DNA from: Candidatus Pacearchaeota archaeon
Lineage (GTDB): Archaea; Nanobdellota; Nanobdellia; Pacearchaeales; GW2011-AR1
Direction of reading: 5' to 3'
Assembly: GCA_017609795.1 (NCBI GenBank)
Contig: JAFCDH010000011.1
Location: 1-31,460 of the forward strand
Length of the DNA stretch: 31,460 bases
Made by a program: the position numbers and the translations under genes. The notes under the pieces are model-generated. The model ran no database searches and was not told where the DNA came from. It worked only from the letters and a program-made list of their open reading frames with translations. This document shows positions 1-7,272 of this stretch, piece by piece; within the stretch, counting starts at the first letter, position 1, and every line of letters begins with the position of its first letter.

Positions 1-174
1 AAATCTATTATCATTAAAAGAAGTTAAAGTTCCTGCATTTAATCCTCTTTTACTAAATTGTTCTGTAAATGTTTTCAAATCTCTTGGACCCCTTTCATAA
101 AAATCATCTACCCAACTATTATAAATATGAAGGTGAAAATCTGCTTTAAATCTATTTGAATGTCTTTCTTTCAT
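1..174 (-). CDS. PHP-domain phosphoesterase, N-terminal fragment cut by window edge
   Basis: On the minus strand a frame opens with ATG at 174 and stays open to base 1, giving 58 residues that begin MKERHSNRFKADFHLHIYNS. The DFHLH at residues 12-16 is the first metal-binding motif of the PHP (polymerase and histidinol phosphatase) superfamily, whose members are metal-dependent phosphoesterases. The later metal motifs lie outside the window, so the exact family and substrate are unknown. It is divergent from the membrane-protein gene at 371. A complete PHP gene occurs at 26460-27422, so the locus holds at least two. The call rests on the N-terminal motif and its position near the start, which is normal for this superfamily. 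Confidence 0.7.
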   Translation of the reverse strand, partial: MKERHSNRFKADFHLHIYNSWVDDFYERGPRDLKTFTEQFSKRGLNAGTLTSFNDNRF

Positions 175-340
175 AATCTTTTTGTCTTGTAATACTTTTA
201 TAAATATATCTGTATTAGATTTTAATATTCAAAATAAATAGTATTATGTAAAACTTAAAGCTACACAATAAAGAAGTATAAGCTATACCTAACTTATTCC
301 AAATCAGAAGAAAATAATTATTATTTTTGGAATATCAATT

Positions 341-352
341 AATTATAGAATA
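341..352 (+). promoter_or_regulatory. TATA-like element before 371
   Basis: AATTATAGAATA is centred about 25 nt before ATG 371, the spacing seen at other genes in this window. Confidence 0.35.
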
Positions 353-370
353 AAAAATCAAAAAAACAAA

Positions 371-787
371 ATGTTACCAAAATTCCACATCATATTAGGA
401 GCAATATTCTCAGCATTAATGTATTACCTTCTTCAAATAACTCTTTTCCAAACAATTCTTATCTTTTTTGCATCTGTTTTAATTGATTTTGATCATTATT
501 TATTTTATGTTCAAGAAACAAAAAAATGGAGTTTACAAAAAGCATATAATTGGAAAATATATCGTCAAAAAAAACACAAACCTATAATGATGATTTTTCA
601 CACAATTGAATTTTTAATATTAGTCTTTATTTTATCTTTTGTTTGGAAAGGATTTGGATTTATTTTAATAGGGCTAGTTTTTCATTCTATATTTGACATA
701 ATCCAGTTAGGTTATGAAAAAAAGCTTTATATCAGGGAATTTAGTTTAATTAGGTTTCTTTTAAGAGACAAAAAAAATTATTTTTAA
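371..787 (+). CDS. Small multi-pass membrane protein, YdjM/DUF457-like metal-dependent hydrolase
   Basis: This is a 138-residue, strongly hydrophobic protein with about three membrane segments (roughly residues 8-38, 73-92 and 95-112). His6, Asp39/Asp41/His42 (IDFDH), His77/Glu80 and His105/Asp109 are spaced like the histidine/aspartate pattern of the YdjM/DUF457 family of membrane-bound putative metal-dependent hydrolases, whose substrates are not firmly known. The C terminus is basic and probably cytoplasmic. ATG 371 follows an AT-rich TATA-like stretch by about 25 nt, with no Shine-Dalgarno sequence. The assignment rests on motif spacing only; a plain hypothetical membrane protein is the alternative. 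Confidence 0.6.
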   Translation: MLPKFHIILGAIFSALMYYLLQITLFQTILIFFASVLIDFDHYLFYVQETKKWSLQKAYNWKIYRQKKHKPIMMIFHTIEFLILVFILSFVWKGFGFILIGLVFHSIFDIIQLGYEKKLYIREFSLIRFLLRDKKNYF

Positions 788-797
788 CTATCTAAAT

Positions 798-809
798 CTT
801 TAAATAAAT
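798..809 (+). promoter_or_regulatory. TATA box of the UDP-sugar dehydrogenase gene
   Basis: CTTTAAATAAAT is centred about 25 nt before ATG 828, consistent with a leaderless archaeal transcript starting at or near the start codon. Confidence 0.45.
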
Positions 810-827
810 TAGTTCTTGTTTTAAAAA

Positions 828-1664
828 ATGAAAATTGGTATCATAGGGGTAGGTTTTATTGGAGGAACTAGTGCAAAAGTTTTAGGAACTATTCACGAAG
901 TTTTTCTTTATGATAAATATAAAGAATCTTATAACAACCCAAACAATTTAAGAAACACAGAAATTGTTTTTATTTGTGTTCCAACACCAATGAAACCTTC
1001 TGGAGAAATAGATTGTTCAGCTATTTATGATTCTTTAAATACCTTATCTTCAGTAACTCAAGAAGGCTTAAAACCTCTTGTAGTTATTAGATCAACAATA
1101 GTTCCAGGAACAATAGATAAGCTAAAAAAACAATATTCCTTTAAATTTGTTTTTAATCCAGAATTTTTAAGAGAAAAAAAAGCTTTATCAGATATGTTAA
1201 AAATAAAAAGGATTGTTATAGGAGCAGATAACAAAGAAGATTATAAAAAAGTTTTAGCGGTTTATTATCCTATTTTTTCTGATGTTAAGTATATTTTTGT
1301 TAACCCAAAAACCGCAGAAATGATAAAATATTGTGCTAATGCCATGTTAGCTGGACAAATTTCTTTAGCAAATGAATTTTATCAAATTTGTAAAGCTATG
1401 GAAATAGATTATGATCAAGTAAAAGAAGCTATTCTTTTAGATGAAAGAATTGGTAAAAATTTAGATGTTCCAGGTCCAGATATGGATTTTGGATTTGGAG
1501 GAAAATGCTTTCCAAAAGATTTAAAGGCTTTAACTTATCAAGCAAGAGAACATGGATATTCTCCTTATTTACTTGAAGAAATTTGGAGATTAAATGAAAG
1601 AATAAGAAAAAATAAAGATTGGTTAAATATTATTGGAGCAACTTCTAAAAAAAGTTATAGATAA
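828..1664 (+). CDS. Short UDP-glucose/GDP-mannose dehydrogenase family protein
   Basis: Members of this family oxidise the C6 alcohol of a nucleotide sugar to a uronic acid in two NAD-dependent steps. The N-terminal Rossmann fold shows GVGFIGG (residues 7-13), then VPTP (51-54) and the RSTIVPGT segment (88-95). The central dimerisation domain has the family Lys-Asn pattern (IKYCANAMLAGQ, 166-177). The catalytic cysteine motif GFGGKCFPKD (222-231) is intact, with Cys227 as nucleophile. At 278 residues it is far shorter than the usual 400-450: the C-terminal nucleotide-sugar-binding domain is absent, and the next gene starts 30 nt later with no remnant of it. It may use a partner for substrate binding or act on another substrate. 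The uronic acid it could make would suit the AsnB and glycosyltransferases downstream. Confidence 0.85.
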   Translation: MKIGIIGVGFIGGTSAKVLGTIHEVFLYDKYKESYNNPNNLRNTEIVFICVPTPMKPSGEIDCSAIYDSLNTLSSVTQEGLKPLVVIRSTIVPGTIDKLKKQYSFKFVFNPEFLREKKALSDMLKIKRIVIGADNKEDYKKVLAVYYPIFSDVKYIFVNPKTAEMIKYCANAMLAGQISLANEFYQICKAMEIDYDQVKEAILLDERIGKNLDVPGPDMDFGFGGKCFPKDLKALTYQAREHGYSPYLLEEIWRLNERIRKNKDWLNIIGATSKKSYR

Positions 1665-1694
1665 TTCTAAATACTTTTATTTTATTAGGTTTAT

Positions 1695-2027
1695 ATGATA
1701 AAAAATTATATTGAAGAATTAAGGATTTTAATTGAAAAATATAAGGATAAAGGATTTGAATATGGAAAACCCATAGAATATCTTGAGTTTAGAAATTCTA
1801 TTTCTAAAGAAGAAATAGAAAAAGAGATATTAAGTTTAGAAAACTTAGAGTTTGTTGAAAAGCAGTTTATTGAAGAAGACACAAGATATGCATTATATTA
1901 CATTTACAGTGGAAGTCGCGGAAGAGTTTATGTAATTAGGTTTATAGATAAAATAAGAATAATTACTATATATCCTTTAGGAAGAGTTACTCTTAAAGGC
2001 TATAAAAAAGGAAAGTTTAAAAAATAA
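1695..2027 (+). CDS. Small basic protein, possible toxin partner of a DUF2283 protein
   Basis: This 110-residue protein is not confidently recognised. The N-terminal half is charged and probably helical (residues 1-50). The C-terminal half looks like short beta strands: RYALYYIY, GRVYVIRFI, IRIITIYPLGRVTL and a Lys-rich tail. The alternation of R/Y-rich strands and the ending 'IITIYP-GR' recall small RelE/DUF4258-like toxin folds. It sits 23 nt before a DUF2283 gene, and DUF2283 proteins are often found beside such small proteins as proposed antitoxins. The pair could be a toxin-antitoxin module, but no catalytic residue can be assigned. Function unknown. Confidence 0.55.
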   Translation: MIKNYIEELRILIEKYKDKGFEYGKPIEYLEFRNSISKEEIEKEILSLENLEFVEKQFIEEDTRYALYYIYSGSRGRVYVIRFIDKIRIITIYPLGRVTLKGYKKGKFKK

Positions 2028-2050
2028 CAAAATACTAATAATATTAGAAA

Positions 2051-2404
2051 ATGAAAGTTAAATTTTATTATGATAAAGAAGATGATGTATTGTCTATTTA
2101 TTCAGAGAATCCTCCAAAAGAAACCATTGAGTTTTCCGAGTTTTTAAATATAGATATTGATAAAGATAAAAGGGTTGTTGGGCTAGAGATTTTTGAAGCA
2201 AGTAAATTTTTTGGAATAAGAAATAATTTAATCAATAGTCTTTTTTTACAAAATCTAAAAGAGATTTCTATTGAGTATAATGAATTAAGAAATACATGGT
2301 TTATTGATGTAATATTCACTGATAAGAATAATAATATAATCAAAACTCCTATGCCTCCGCTTAGAAAATCAGAGTATAAAAGTCCTTTGATAGCTAGTGT
2401 TTAA
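2051..2404 (+). CDS. DUF2283 domain protein, putative antitoxin
   Basis: The N-terminal half (residues 1-55) matches the DUF2283 pattern. It opens with a FYYDKEDDVLSIY strand, followed by the acidic NIDIDKDKRVVGLEIFEASKFFG segment, in which the 'D-D-VVG-EI--A' core is characteristic. DUF2283 proteins are small, single-domain and widespread in archaea and bacteria, frequently next to small toxin-like genes. Here the domain is followed by about 60 extra residues of unknown role. It lies 23 nt after the 1695 gene and is probably co-transcribed with it. The domain call is fairly firm; the antitoxin role is inference from context. Confidence 0.7.
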   Translation: MKVKFYYDKEDDVLSIYSENPPKETIEFSEFLNIDIDKDKRVVGLEIFEASKFFGIRNNLINSLFLQNLKEISIEYNELRNTWFIDVIFTDKNNNIIKTPMPPLRKSEYKSPLIASV

Positions 2405-2429
2405 ATTTATATACTAACCCTACATATAT

Positions 2430-2440
2430 CTTTAAAAAAC
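2430..2440 (+). promoter_or_regulatory. TATA-like element before the GT2 gene
   Basis: CTTTAAAAAAC is centred 25 nt before ATG 2460. Confidence 0.4.
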
Positions 2441-2459
2441 AGGTTTTCTCATTTATTTC

Positions 2460-3404
2460 ATGAAAAAATTTAGGTTAAGTTTTATTATTCCTGTCTATAA
2501 TGAAGAAGGAAGCGTGAAATTTTTATATGAGGAGATTAAACAAGTTGCAAAATTTTTAAAAAAACAAAGAAAAGTTTCAACTTATGAGGTTATTTTTATT
2601 AATGATGGTTCAAGAGATAGAACTCAGTATATTTTAGAATCTTTAAAACAAACAGAAAAAGATAAATTAAAAATAATTCAATTTAGAAGAAATTTTGGAA
2701 AAGCAGAAGCATATAATGCAGGATTTGAATTATGTTCTGGAGATTTAATTTTTACTATGGATGGAGATTTGCAAGATAATCCTCAAGAGATTCCTAGATT
2801 TATTGAAAAAATAGAAAGAGGTTATGATATTATTATTGGATGGAAATACAGAAGAAGAGATTCTATATCTAAAAAATTAGCTTCTAAACTTTTTAATGCA
2901 ATTATGAGGTCTTCAACAAGATTAAGATTGCATGATTTTGATAATGGATACAGATGCATGAAAAAAGAAATATTACCTCATTTACATCTTTATGAAGGGC
3001 TTTATAGATATATTCCTGTTTTTGCAAGTTCTAGAGGATTTAAAGTTGGAGAAATAAAAGTTCGCCATAGACCAAGAAGATTTGGAAAAAGCAAATATGG
3101 AATTTCAAGATTATACAGGGGTTTTTTTGATTTAATTACTATTAAATTCTTGTTTTTTTATTTAAAAAGGCCTCTTCATTTTTTTGGAGGTATAGGAATC
3201 TTTCTCTTTTCTTTAGGAATTCTTTTAGGACTATATTTATTGTCTCTTATTTTAAGGCAAATTAATTGGCAAAGACCTTTTTTAACTATCTCAATTTTAT
3301 TAATAATTATGGGAATCCAATTTATTTTATTTGGATTAATTGGAGAAATGATAACAAACATATCTAGAAAAGAGAAAAATTATGCAATAAGAAAGATAGT
3401 TTGA
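2460..3404 (+). CDS. GT2 polyprenyl-phosphate glycosyltransferase, DPM1/GtrB type
   Basis: This 314-residue GT-A glycosyltransferase is predicted to transfer a sugar from a nucleotide sugar to a polyprenyl phosphate on the cytoplasmic membrane face. The N terminus SFIIPVYNEE (7-16), INDGSRDRT (48-56), RNFGKAEAYNAGF (77-89) and the metal-binding DGD in FTMDGDLQD (98-106) are all family hallmarks. RRFGKSKYG near residue 215 matches the conserved basic motif of DPM/GtrB enzymes. Two C-terminal transmembrane segments (about 240-262 and 275-298) place it in the GtrB/ArnC-like architecture, and a short basic tail follows. The product would be a lipid-linked sugar for surface glycan or protein glycosylation. 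Confidence 0.9.
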   Translation: MKKFRLSFIIPVYNEEGSVKFLYEEIKQVAKFLKKQRKVSTYEVIFINDGSRDRTQYILESLKQTEKDKLKIIQFRRNFGKAEAYNAGFELCSGDLIFTMDGDLQDNPQEIPRFIEKIERGYDIIIGWKYRRRDSISKKLASKLFNAIMRSSTRLRLHDFDNGYRCMKKEILPHLHLYEGLYRYIPVFASSRGFKVGEIKVRHRPRRFGKSKYGISRLYRGFFDLITIKFLFFYLKRPLHFFGGIGIFLFSLGILLGLYLLSLILRQINWQRPFLTISILLIIMGIQFILFGLIGEMITNISRKEKNYAIRKIV

Positions 3405-3750
3405 AATATTATAGGGATAAATTAGTATCTTAATGAATATAGGATTTAAATAAGGAGATTTTAAAATAAACAGAAATATCAATATCATATAAAACTTAAA
3501 GCTTTGAAAATGAGGAGATTAAGCAAGCAATCTATTCTTTTAAATGAAGTTAATAAGAAGAAGGGATTGGAAGAAACTCAGATTGTTCAGATTAATTAAA
3601 ATTATAAGATGCTAAGGATAAACAAAATTTAAAAAATTAATATCTTATAAAATATAACGAGATGCAGATGATAAGATTAAGTTAAAAGAACAGAAGAAAA
3701 TTATTATAATACTTTAAGATACCAAGGAAATTAAATAAATTAAACAAAAA
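3405..3750. repeat. AT-rich intergenic region with dispersed repeat blocks
   Basis: No gene is visible in these 346 bases. Bases 3640-3663 are identical to 24587-24610, and 3722-3737 are identical to 24703-24718, in the same order and orientation. AGTATCTTA (3425-3433) and a TATCATATAAAA-type block (about 3480-3500) recur in other gaps of the window. The last block runs into the TATA-like sequence of asnB (3706-3721). Confidence 0.55.
3706..3721 (+). promoter_or_regulatory. TATA-like element of asnB
   Basis: ATAATACTTTAAGATA lies 30-45 nt before ATG 3751 and is followed by the CCAAGGAAATTAAATA block also seen at 24703. Confidence 0.4.
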
Positions 3751-5643
3751 ATGTGTGGAATAATAGGATTTAATTATGAAGATAAGAGTTTTTTAAACAA
3801 AGCATTAAAAGAAATAGTTCATAGAGGCCCTGATTCTTCTGGAAAATTTAATAATAAGCAGGTTTCATTAGGGCATGTTCGTTTATCTATTATTGATGTT
3901 TCAAAATCAGGAAATCAACCAATGTCAAATGAAGAAGGTACAATTTGGATTATTTTTAATGGAGAAATATATAATTTTAAGGATTTAAAAAAAGATTTAA
4001 AAAAAAGACATAATTTTAAATCAAACACAGATACAGAAGTATTAATTCATCTTTATGAAGAAGAAGGAATTAATCTAGTTAATAAAATACAAGGAATGTT
4101 TGCTTTTTGTATTTATGATTCTAAAAAAGGAATTTTATTTTTAGCAAGGGATAGAGTTGGAATCAAACCACTTTATTATTATTTTAAAGATAAAAAATTC
4201 ATCTTTTGTTCTGAAATAAAAGGAATTTTGCAAAATCAAGAAATCAAAAAAGAACTTAGTTTTAATGCTTTATCTTCTTTTTTAACATTTAGAGCAAACA
4301 CACAAAAACAAACCTTTTTTAAAAACATTAAAAAATTAGGGCAAGGAGATATTTTAATTTATAATCTTAAGGATGATACTTTTAAAATAGAGAAATATTG
4401 GGATTTTCATACTCTTTTAGAAAAAAAATCAGAAGATTTTTTTATAAAACAACTTAGAAATCTTCTTGAAGATTCTGTAAAAGCAAGACTTATGTCAGAT
4501 GTTCCTTATGGATTATATCTTTCAGGAGGAGTTGATTCAGGAACAATAGCAGCTTTAATGAAAAAATACTCTTCAGAACAAATAAAAACTTTTTCAGTAG
4601 GATTTGAAGAAAAAGAATATAGTGAAGTAAATGAAGCAAAGTTTATAGCAGAAAGCTTAGGAACAGATCATCATGAGCTTTTAATCAAACAAGATTCTGT
4701 AAAACATCTTCCAAAAATAATCTATCAATCAGATGAACCAATTGCAGATCCAACAGTTATTCCAACATATTTATTATCTCAATACACTAAAAAGTATTGC
4801 ACTGTTATTCTTAATGGAGAAGGTTCTGATGAATTATTTGCAGGATATCCTCAATATAAATTTATGAAAATAAACACTCTTTTTCTTAAAAAAACCCCTA
4901 AATTTTTAAGAAAACAAATTCCTAATATAATCAAAAAAACTCCCAAAAACATATTAAATAAAGGATTTAGATTTGCTTCTTCTTTAGGAGAAAAAGGTAT
5001 TGAAAGAGCCTTTAATTTTGTAAATGCTAAAACTTATTCTGAACAATATTTAAATCAAATTCCTATTTTTAATGAACAAGAGCAATCTGAAATTTTAAAC
5101 AAAAAAATTAATTTATATAAAAAATATAATCCTTATTTTAAAGACTCAAATTCTAAAAATATTATAACTGCTTGTCAAAAACTTGATTTTAAAGAACCAA
5201 TGGTTGAGGATTTGCTAATGAAAGTGGATAAGAACACAATGGCCTTTGCTATTGAAGGAAGGGTTCCATTTTTAGATCACAGAATAGTAGAATTAAGTGC
5301 TAAAATTCCAAATACTTTAAAATTAAAAGGGATAAGTAAAGATAAACATATTTTAAGAAAAGCAGTTAAAGGATTAATTCCCACCCAAACAAGGAAAAGA
5401 AAGAAAAAACATTTTTTTGTTCCAATAAATAATTGGTTTAGCGACGAACTATCATCTATTAAAAAAGAACTTTTAGAAAAGAAATATCTTTATAAACAAA
5501 AAATATTTGACTATAATTACATTAAAAAAATAAATAAAAATTGGAATAAATCCAAATTATTTTATTCAAGACAACTTTGGTCTTTACTTATATTTCAAAT
5601 TTGGTATAAAAAGTATATAGAAAATGAAGATATTAAAATATGA
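3751..5643 (+). CDS. asnB: Asparagine synthase (glutamine-hydrolysing)
   Basis: This 630-residue class II glutamine amidotransferase/ATP pyrophosphatase hydrolyses glutamine, channels ammonia and amidates an adenylated carboxylate, classically aspartate. The N-terminal domain begins MCGIIGF with Cys2 as nucleophile, and shows HRGPDSSG (24-31) and FNGEIYN (69-75) for glutamine binding. The synthetase domain carries the PP-loop SGGVDSG (258-264) and NGEGSDELFAGYP further on. The C-terminal 'VEDLLMKVDKNTMAFAIEGRVPFLDH' region is complete, and the length is normal. In glycan clusters AsnB paralogues often amidate uronic acids, and a UDP-sugar dehydrogenase lies upstream, so the substrate may be a sugar carboxylate. 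The methyltransferase gene overlaps its end by 20 bases. Confidence 0.93.
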   Translation: MCGIIGFNYEDKSFLNKALKEIVHRGPDSSGKFNNKQVSLGHVRLSIIDVSKSGNQPMSNEEGTIWIIFNGEIYNFKDLKKDLKKRHNFKSNTDTEVLIHLYEEEGINLVNKIQGMFAFCIYDSKKGILFLARDRVGIKPLYYYFKDKKFIFCSEIKGILQNQEIKKELSFNALSSFLTFRANTQKQTFFKNIKKLGQGDILIYNLKDDTFKIEKYWDFHTLLEKKSEDFFIKQLRNLLEDSVKARLMSDVPYGLYLSGGVDSGTIAALMKKYSSEQIKTFSVGFEEKEYSEVNEAKFIAESLGTDHHELLIKQDSVKHLPKIIYQSDEPIADPTVIPTYLLSQYTKKYCTVILNGEGSDELFAGYPQYKFMKINTLFLKKTPKFLRKQIPNIIKKTPKNILNKGFRFASSLGEKGIERAFNFVNAKTYSEQYLNQIPIFNEQEQSEILNKKINLYKKYNPYFKDSNSKNIITACQKLDFKEPMVEDLLMKVDKNTMAFAIEGRVPFLDHRIVELSAKIPNTLKLKGISKDKHILRKAVKGLIPTQTRKRKKKHFFVPINNWFSDELSSIKKELLEKKYLYKQKIFDYNYIKKINKNWNKSKLFYSRQLWSLLIFQIWYKKYIENEDIKI

Positions 5644-6427
5644 TAGGGGTTCACCAGATAGATTTGGTTATGAATGGAAAACTTTTAATAAGATAATTCC
5701 AAATTATGAGGATCAGTTTTTAAAATGGAGTTTTCCATTAACTCAAAAAGATTTTAAAGGAAAATCAGTTCTTGATGGGGGGTGCGGTATTGGAAGAAAT
5801 TCTTATTGGCCTTTGCTCTATGGAGCAAAAGAAATCTTAGCATTTGATTATGATGCAAGAAGTGTTCAAATGGCAAAGCGAAATTTAAATCAATTTAAAA
5901 ATGCTACTATAGAATTTGGTTCCTTATATGAACCAAAATATGAAAATAAGTTTGACATTTCTTTTGCAATAGGAGTAATTCATCATCTTGAATATCCAAG
6001 AAAAGCAATACAAACTCTTGTAAAAGCAACAAAACCAGGAGGTATAGTTTATATTTGGGTTTATGGTTATGAAGGAGTTGGTTCTTGGGTTGTTAAATAT
6101 ATAAATCCAATAAGAAAAATAACTTCAAAACTTCCTATTACAGTAACTCATGCAATATCTTATTTGTGTTCAATTCCTCTTTATTTTTATTTAAAATTAT
6201 TTCCTCATAAAAATGCATATTTTAAACAACTTTCAGGATTTAGTTTTTGGCATATTAGTCATATTATTTTTGACCAGTTACTTCCAAGAATTGCTAATTA
6301 TTGGAAAAAAGAAGAAGCATTAAGTTTATTTGAAAATCAAGGCTTAGAAGATATTAAGATTTACAGGACAAATGAGATTTCCTGGACAGTTATTGGAAAA
6401 AAGAAGAAATCAAAAAGAGTAGATTAA
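5624..6427 (+). CDS. Class I SAM-dependent methyltransferase
   Basis: This is a 267-residue Rossmann-fold methyltransferase. The SAM-binding motif is SVLDGGCGIGRNSYW (about residues 49-63), followed by the acidic FDYDAR loop and the post-motif IGVIHHLEYPRKA, typical of the Methyltransf_11/25 group. The N terminus carries the FGYEW segment often seen in surface-polysaccharide methyltransferases. A hydrophobic stretch around residues 172-193 may contact membrane or lipid substrate. The start overlaps the last 20 bases of asnB in another frame, implying translational coupling. It probably methylates a sugar or lipid-linked intermediate; the exact acceptor cannot be read from the sequence. Confidence 0.85.
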   Translation: MKILKYDRGSPDRFGYEWKTFNKIIPNYEDQFLKWSFPLTQKDFKGKSVLDGGCGIGRNSYWPLLYGAKEILAFDYDARSVQMAKRNLNQFKNATIEFGSLYEPKYENKFDISFAIGVIHHLEYPRKAIQTLVKATKPGGIVYIWVYGYEGVGSWVVKYINPIRKITSKLPITVTHAISYLCSIPLYFYLKLFPHKNAYFKQLSGFSFWHISHIIFDQLLPRIANYWKKEEALSLFENQGLEDIKIYRTNEISWTVIGKKKKSKRVD

Positions 6428-6489
6428 TATAATTATAATGTAATTAATTTAATATTAATGCCTTATGATAAAGAGATGAAACGATAAAA

Positions 6490-6520
6490 TCAAACTATTC
6501 AAACTAAACTTAAGCTAATC
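6490..6520 (+). repeat. Intergenic motif pair, 20 nt spacing
   Basis: A degenerate copy (AAACTATTCAAAC, from about 6492) and a clear TTAAGCTAATC (6510-6520) lie 20 nt apart, just before the TATA box of the VTC gene. The same arrangement is seen at 23730-23760. Confidence 0.45.
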
Positions 6521-6537
6521 CTAAAAAAGATTAAAGA

Positions 6538-6548
6538 TTTATAGATAT
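6538..6548 (+). promoter_or_regulatory. TATA box of the VTC-domain gene
   Basis: TTTATAGATAT is centred about 29 nt before ATG 6572. No Shine-Dalgarno sequence lies between. Confidence 0.5.
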
Positions 6549-6571
6549 TTTAGTTAAAAATCAAAAAAGAA

Positions 6572-7255
6572 ATGAAAATGCAAGACTTAAGATATGAAAG
6601 AAAATTTATAATATCTGAATTAAATTATCAAGAGATAGAATTCTTAATTAAACACAATCCAGCAATGTTTTCTGAGATATTTTATGAAAGAAGAGTTAAT
6701 AATATTTACTTAGATTCTATAGATTTAAAAAATTATAAGGGAAATCTTTCAGGAAATTCAAATAGGTTAAAAATAAGAATTAGATGGTATGGTAAGTTAT
6801 TTGGTATTATTAAAAATCCTGTTTTAGAATTAAAATTAAAAAATAATGAATTAGGCAAAAAATTATCTTTTAAATTAAAAGCTTTTGTTCTTGATAAAAA
6901 AATTTCATTAAATTCTTTGAAAAAGATTTTTTTAGATTCTAATCTTCCAAAATGGTTAAATGAAAAATTAAAATTATATCATTTAGCTCTTCTTAATTCT
7001 TATAAAAGGAAATATTTTTCTTCTGCAGATAAAAAACATAGAATAACTATTGATAAAGACTTGCTTTTTATTAAAATAAAAGATAATAATAACTCATTTA
7101 ATAGCAGGATAATAGATAAAGAAAAATACATTCTTGAAATTAAATATTCTTTAAAAGATTATAAAACCACAAGTAGAATAACTGAGTGTCTCCCATTTAG
7201 ATTAACAGCTTGTTCTAAATATGTTCAAGGGATAGATATTTTAGAGTTTTGGTGA
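6572..7255 (+). CDS. VTC-domain (polyphosphate polymerase-like) protein
   Basis: This 227-residue protein has the VTC domain of the triphosphate-tunnel superfamily; the yeast Vtc4 member makes polyphosphate from ATP. Features in order: LRYERKFII at residues 6-14 (basic tunnel strand), NNIYLDSIDLKNY (family 'YFD' motif), RLKIRIRWYG (about 65-74), the acidic/basic strand VLELKLK, and the late acidic strand YILEIKYS. There are no SPX domain or membrane segments, so it is a soluble stand-alone form. Initiation could be at Met1 or Met3. It is convergent with the CotH gene, whose stop is 17 bases away. VTC, CotH and DUF4956 genes commonly co-occur in bacteria. Catalytic activity here is inferred from conserved tunnel residues. 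Confidence 0.85.
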   Translation: MKMQDLRYERKFIISELNYQEIEFLIKHNPAMFSEIFYERRVNNIYLDSIDLKNYKGNLSGNSNRLKIRIRWYGKLFGIIKNPVLELKLKNNELGKKLSFKLKAFVLDKKISLNSLKKIFLDSNLPKWLNEKLKLYHLALLNSYKRKYFSSADKKHRITIDKDLLFIKIKDNNNSFNSRIIDKEKYILEIKYSLKDYKTTSRITECLPFRLTACSKYVQGIDILEFW

Positions 7256-7272
7256 TATTTATTCTAAAATCA

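Noticed and set aside
3405..3750. tRNA or CRISPR array in the repeat-bearing gaps
   Set aside because: No cloverleaf or T-loop sequence and no regular repeat-spacer pattern could be found; the repeats are degenerate and promoter-linked.
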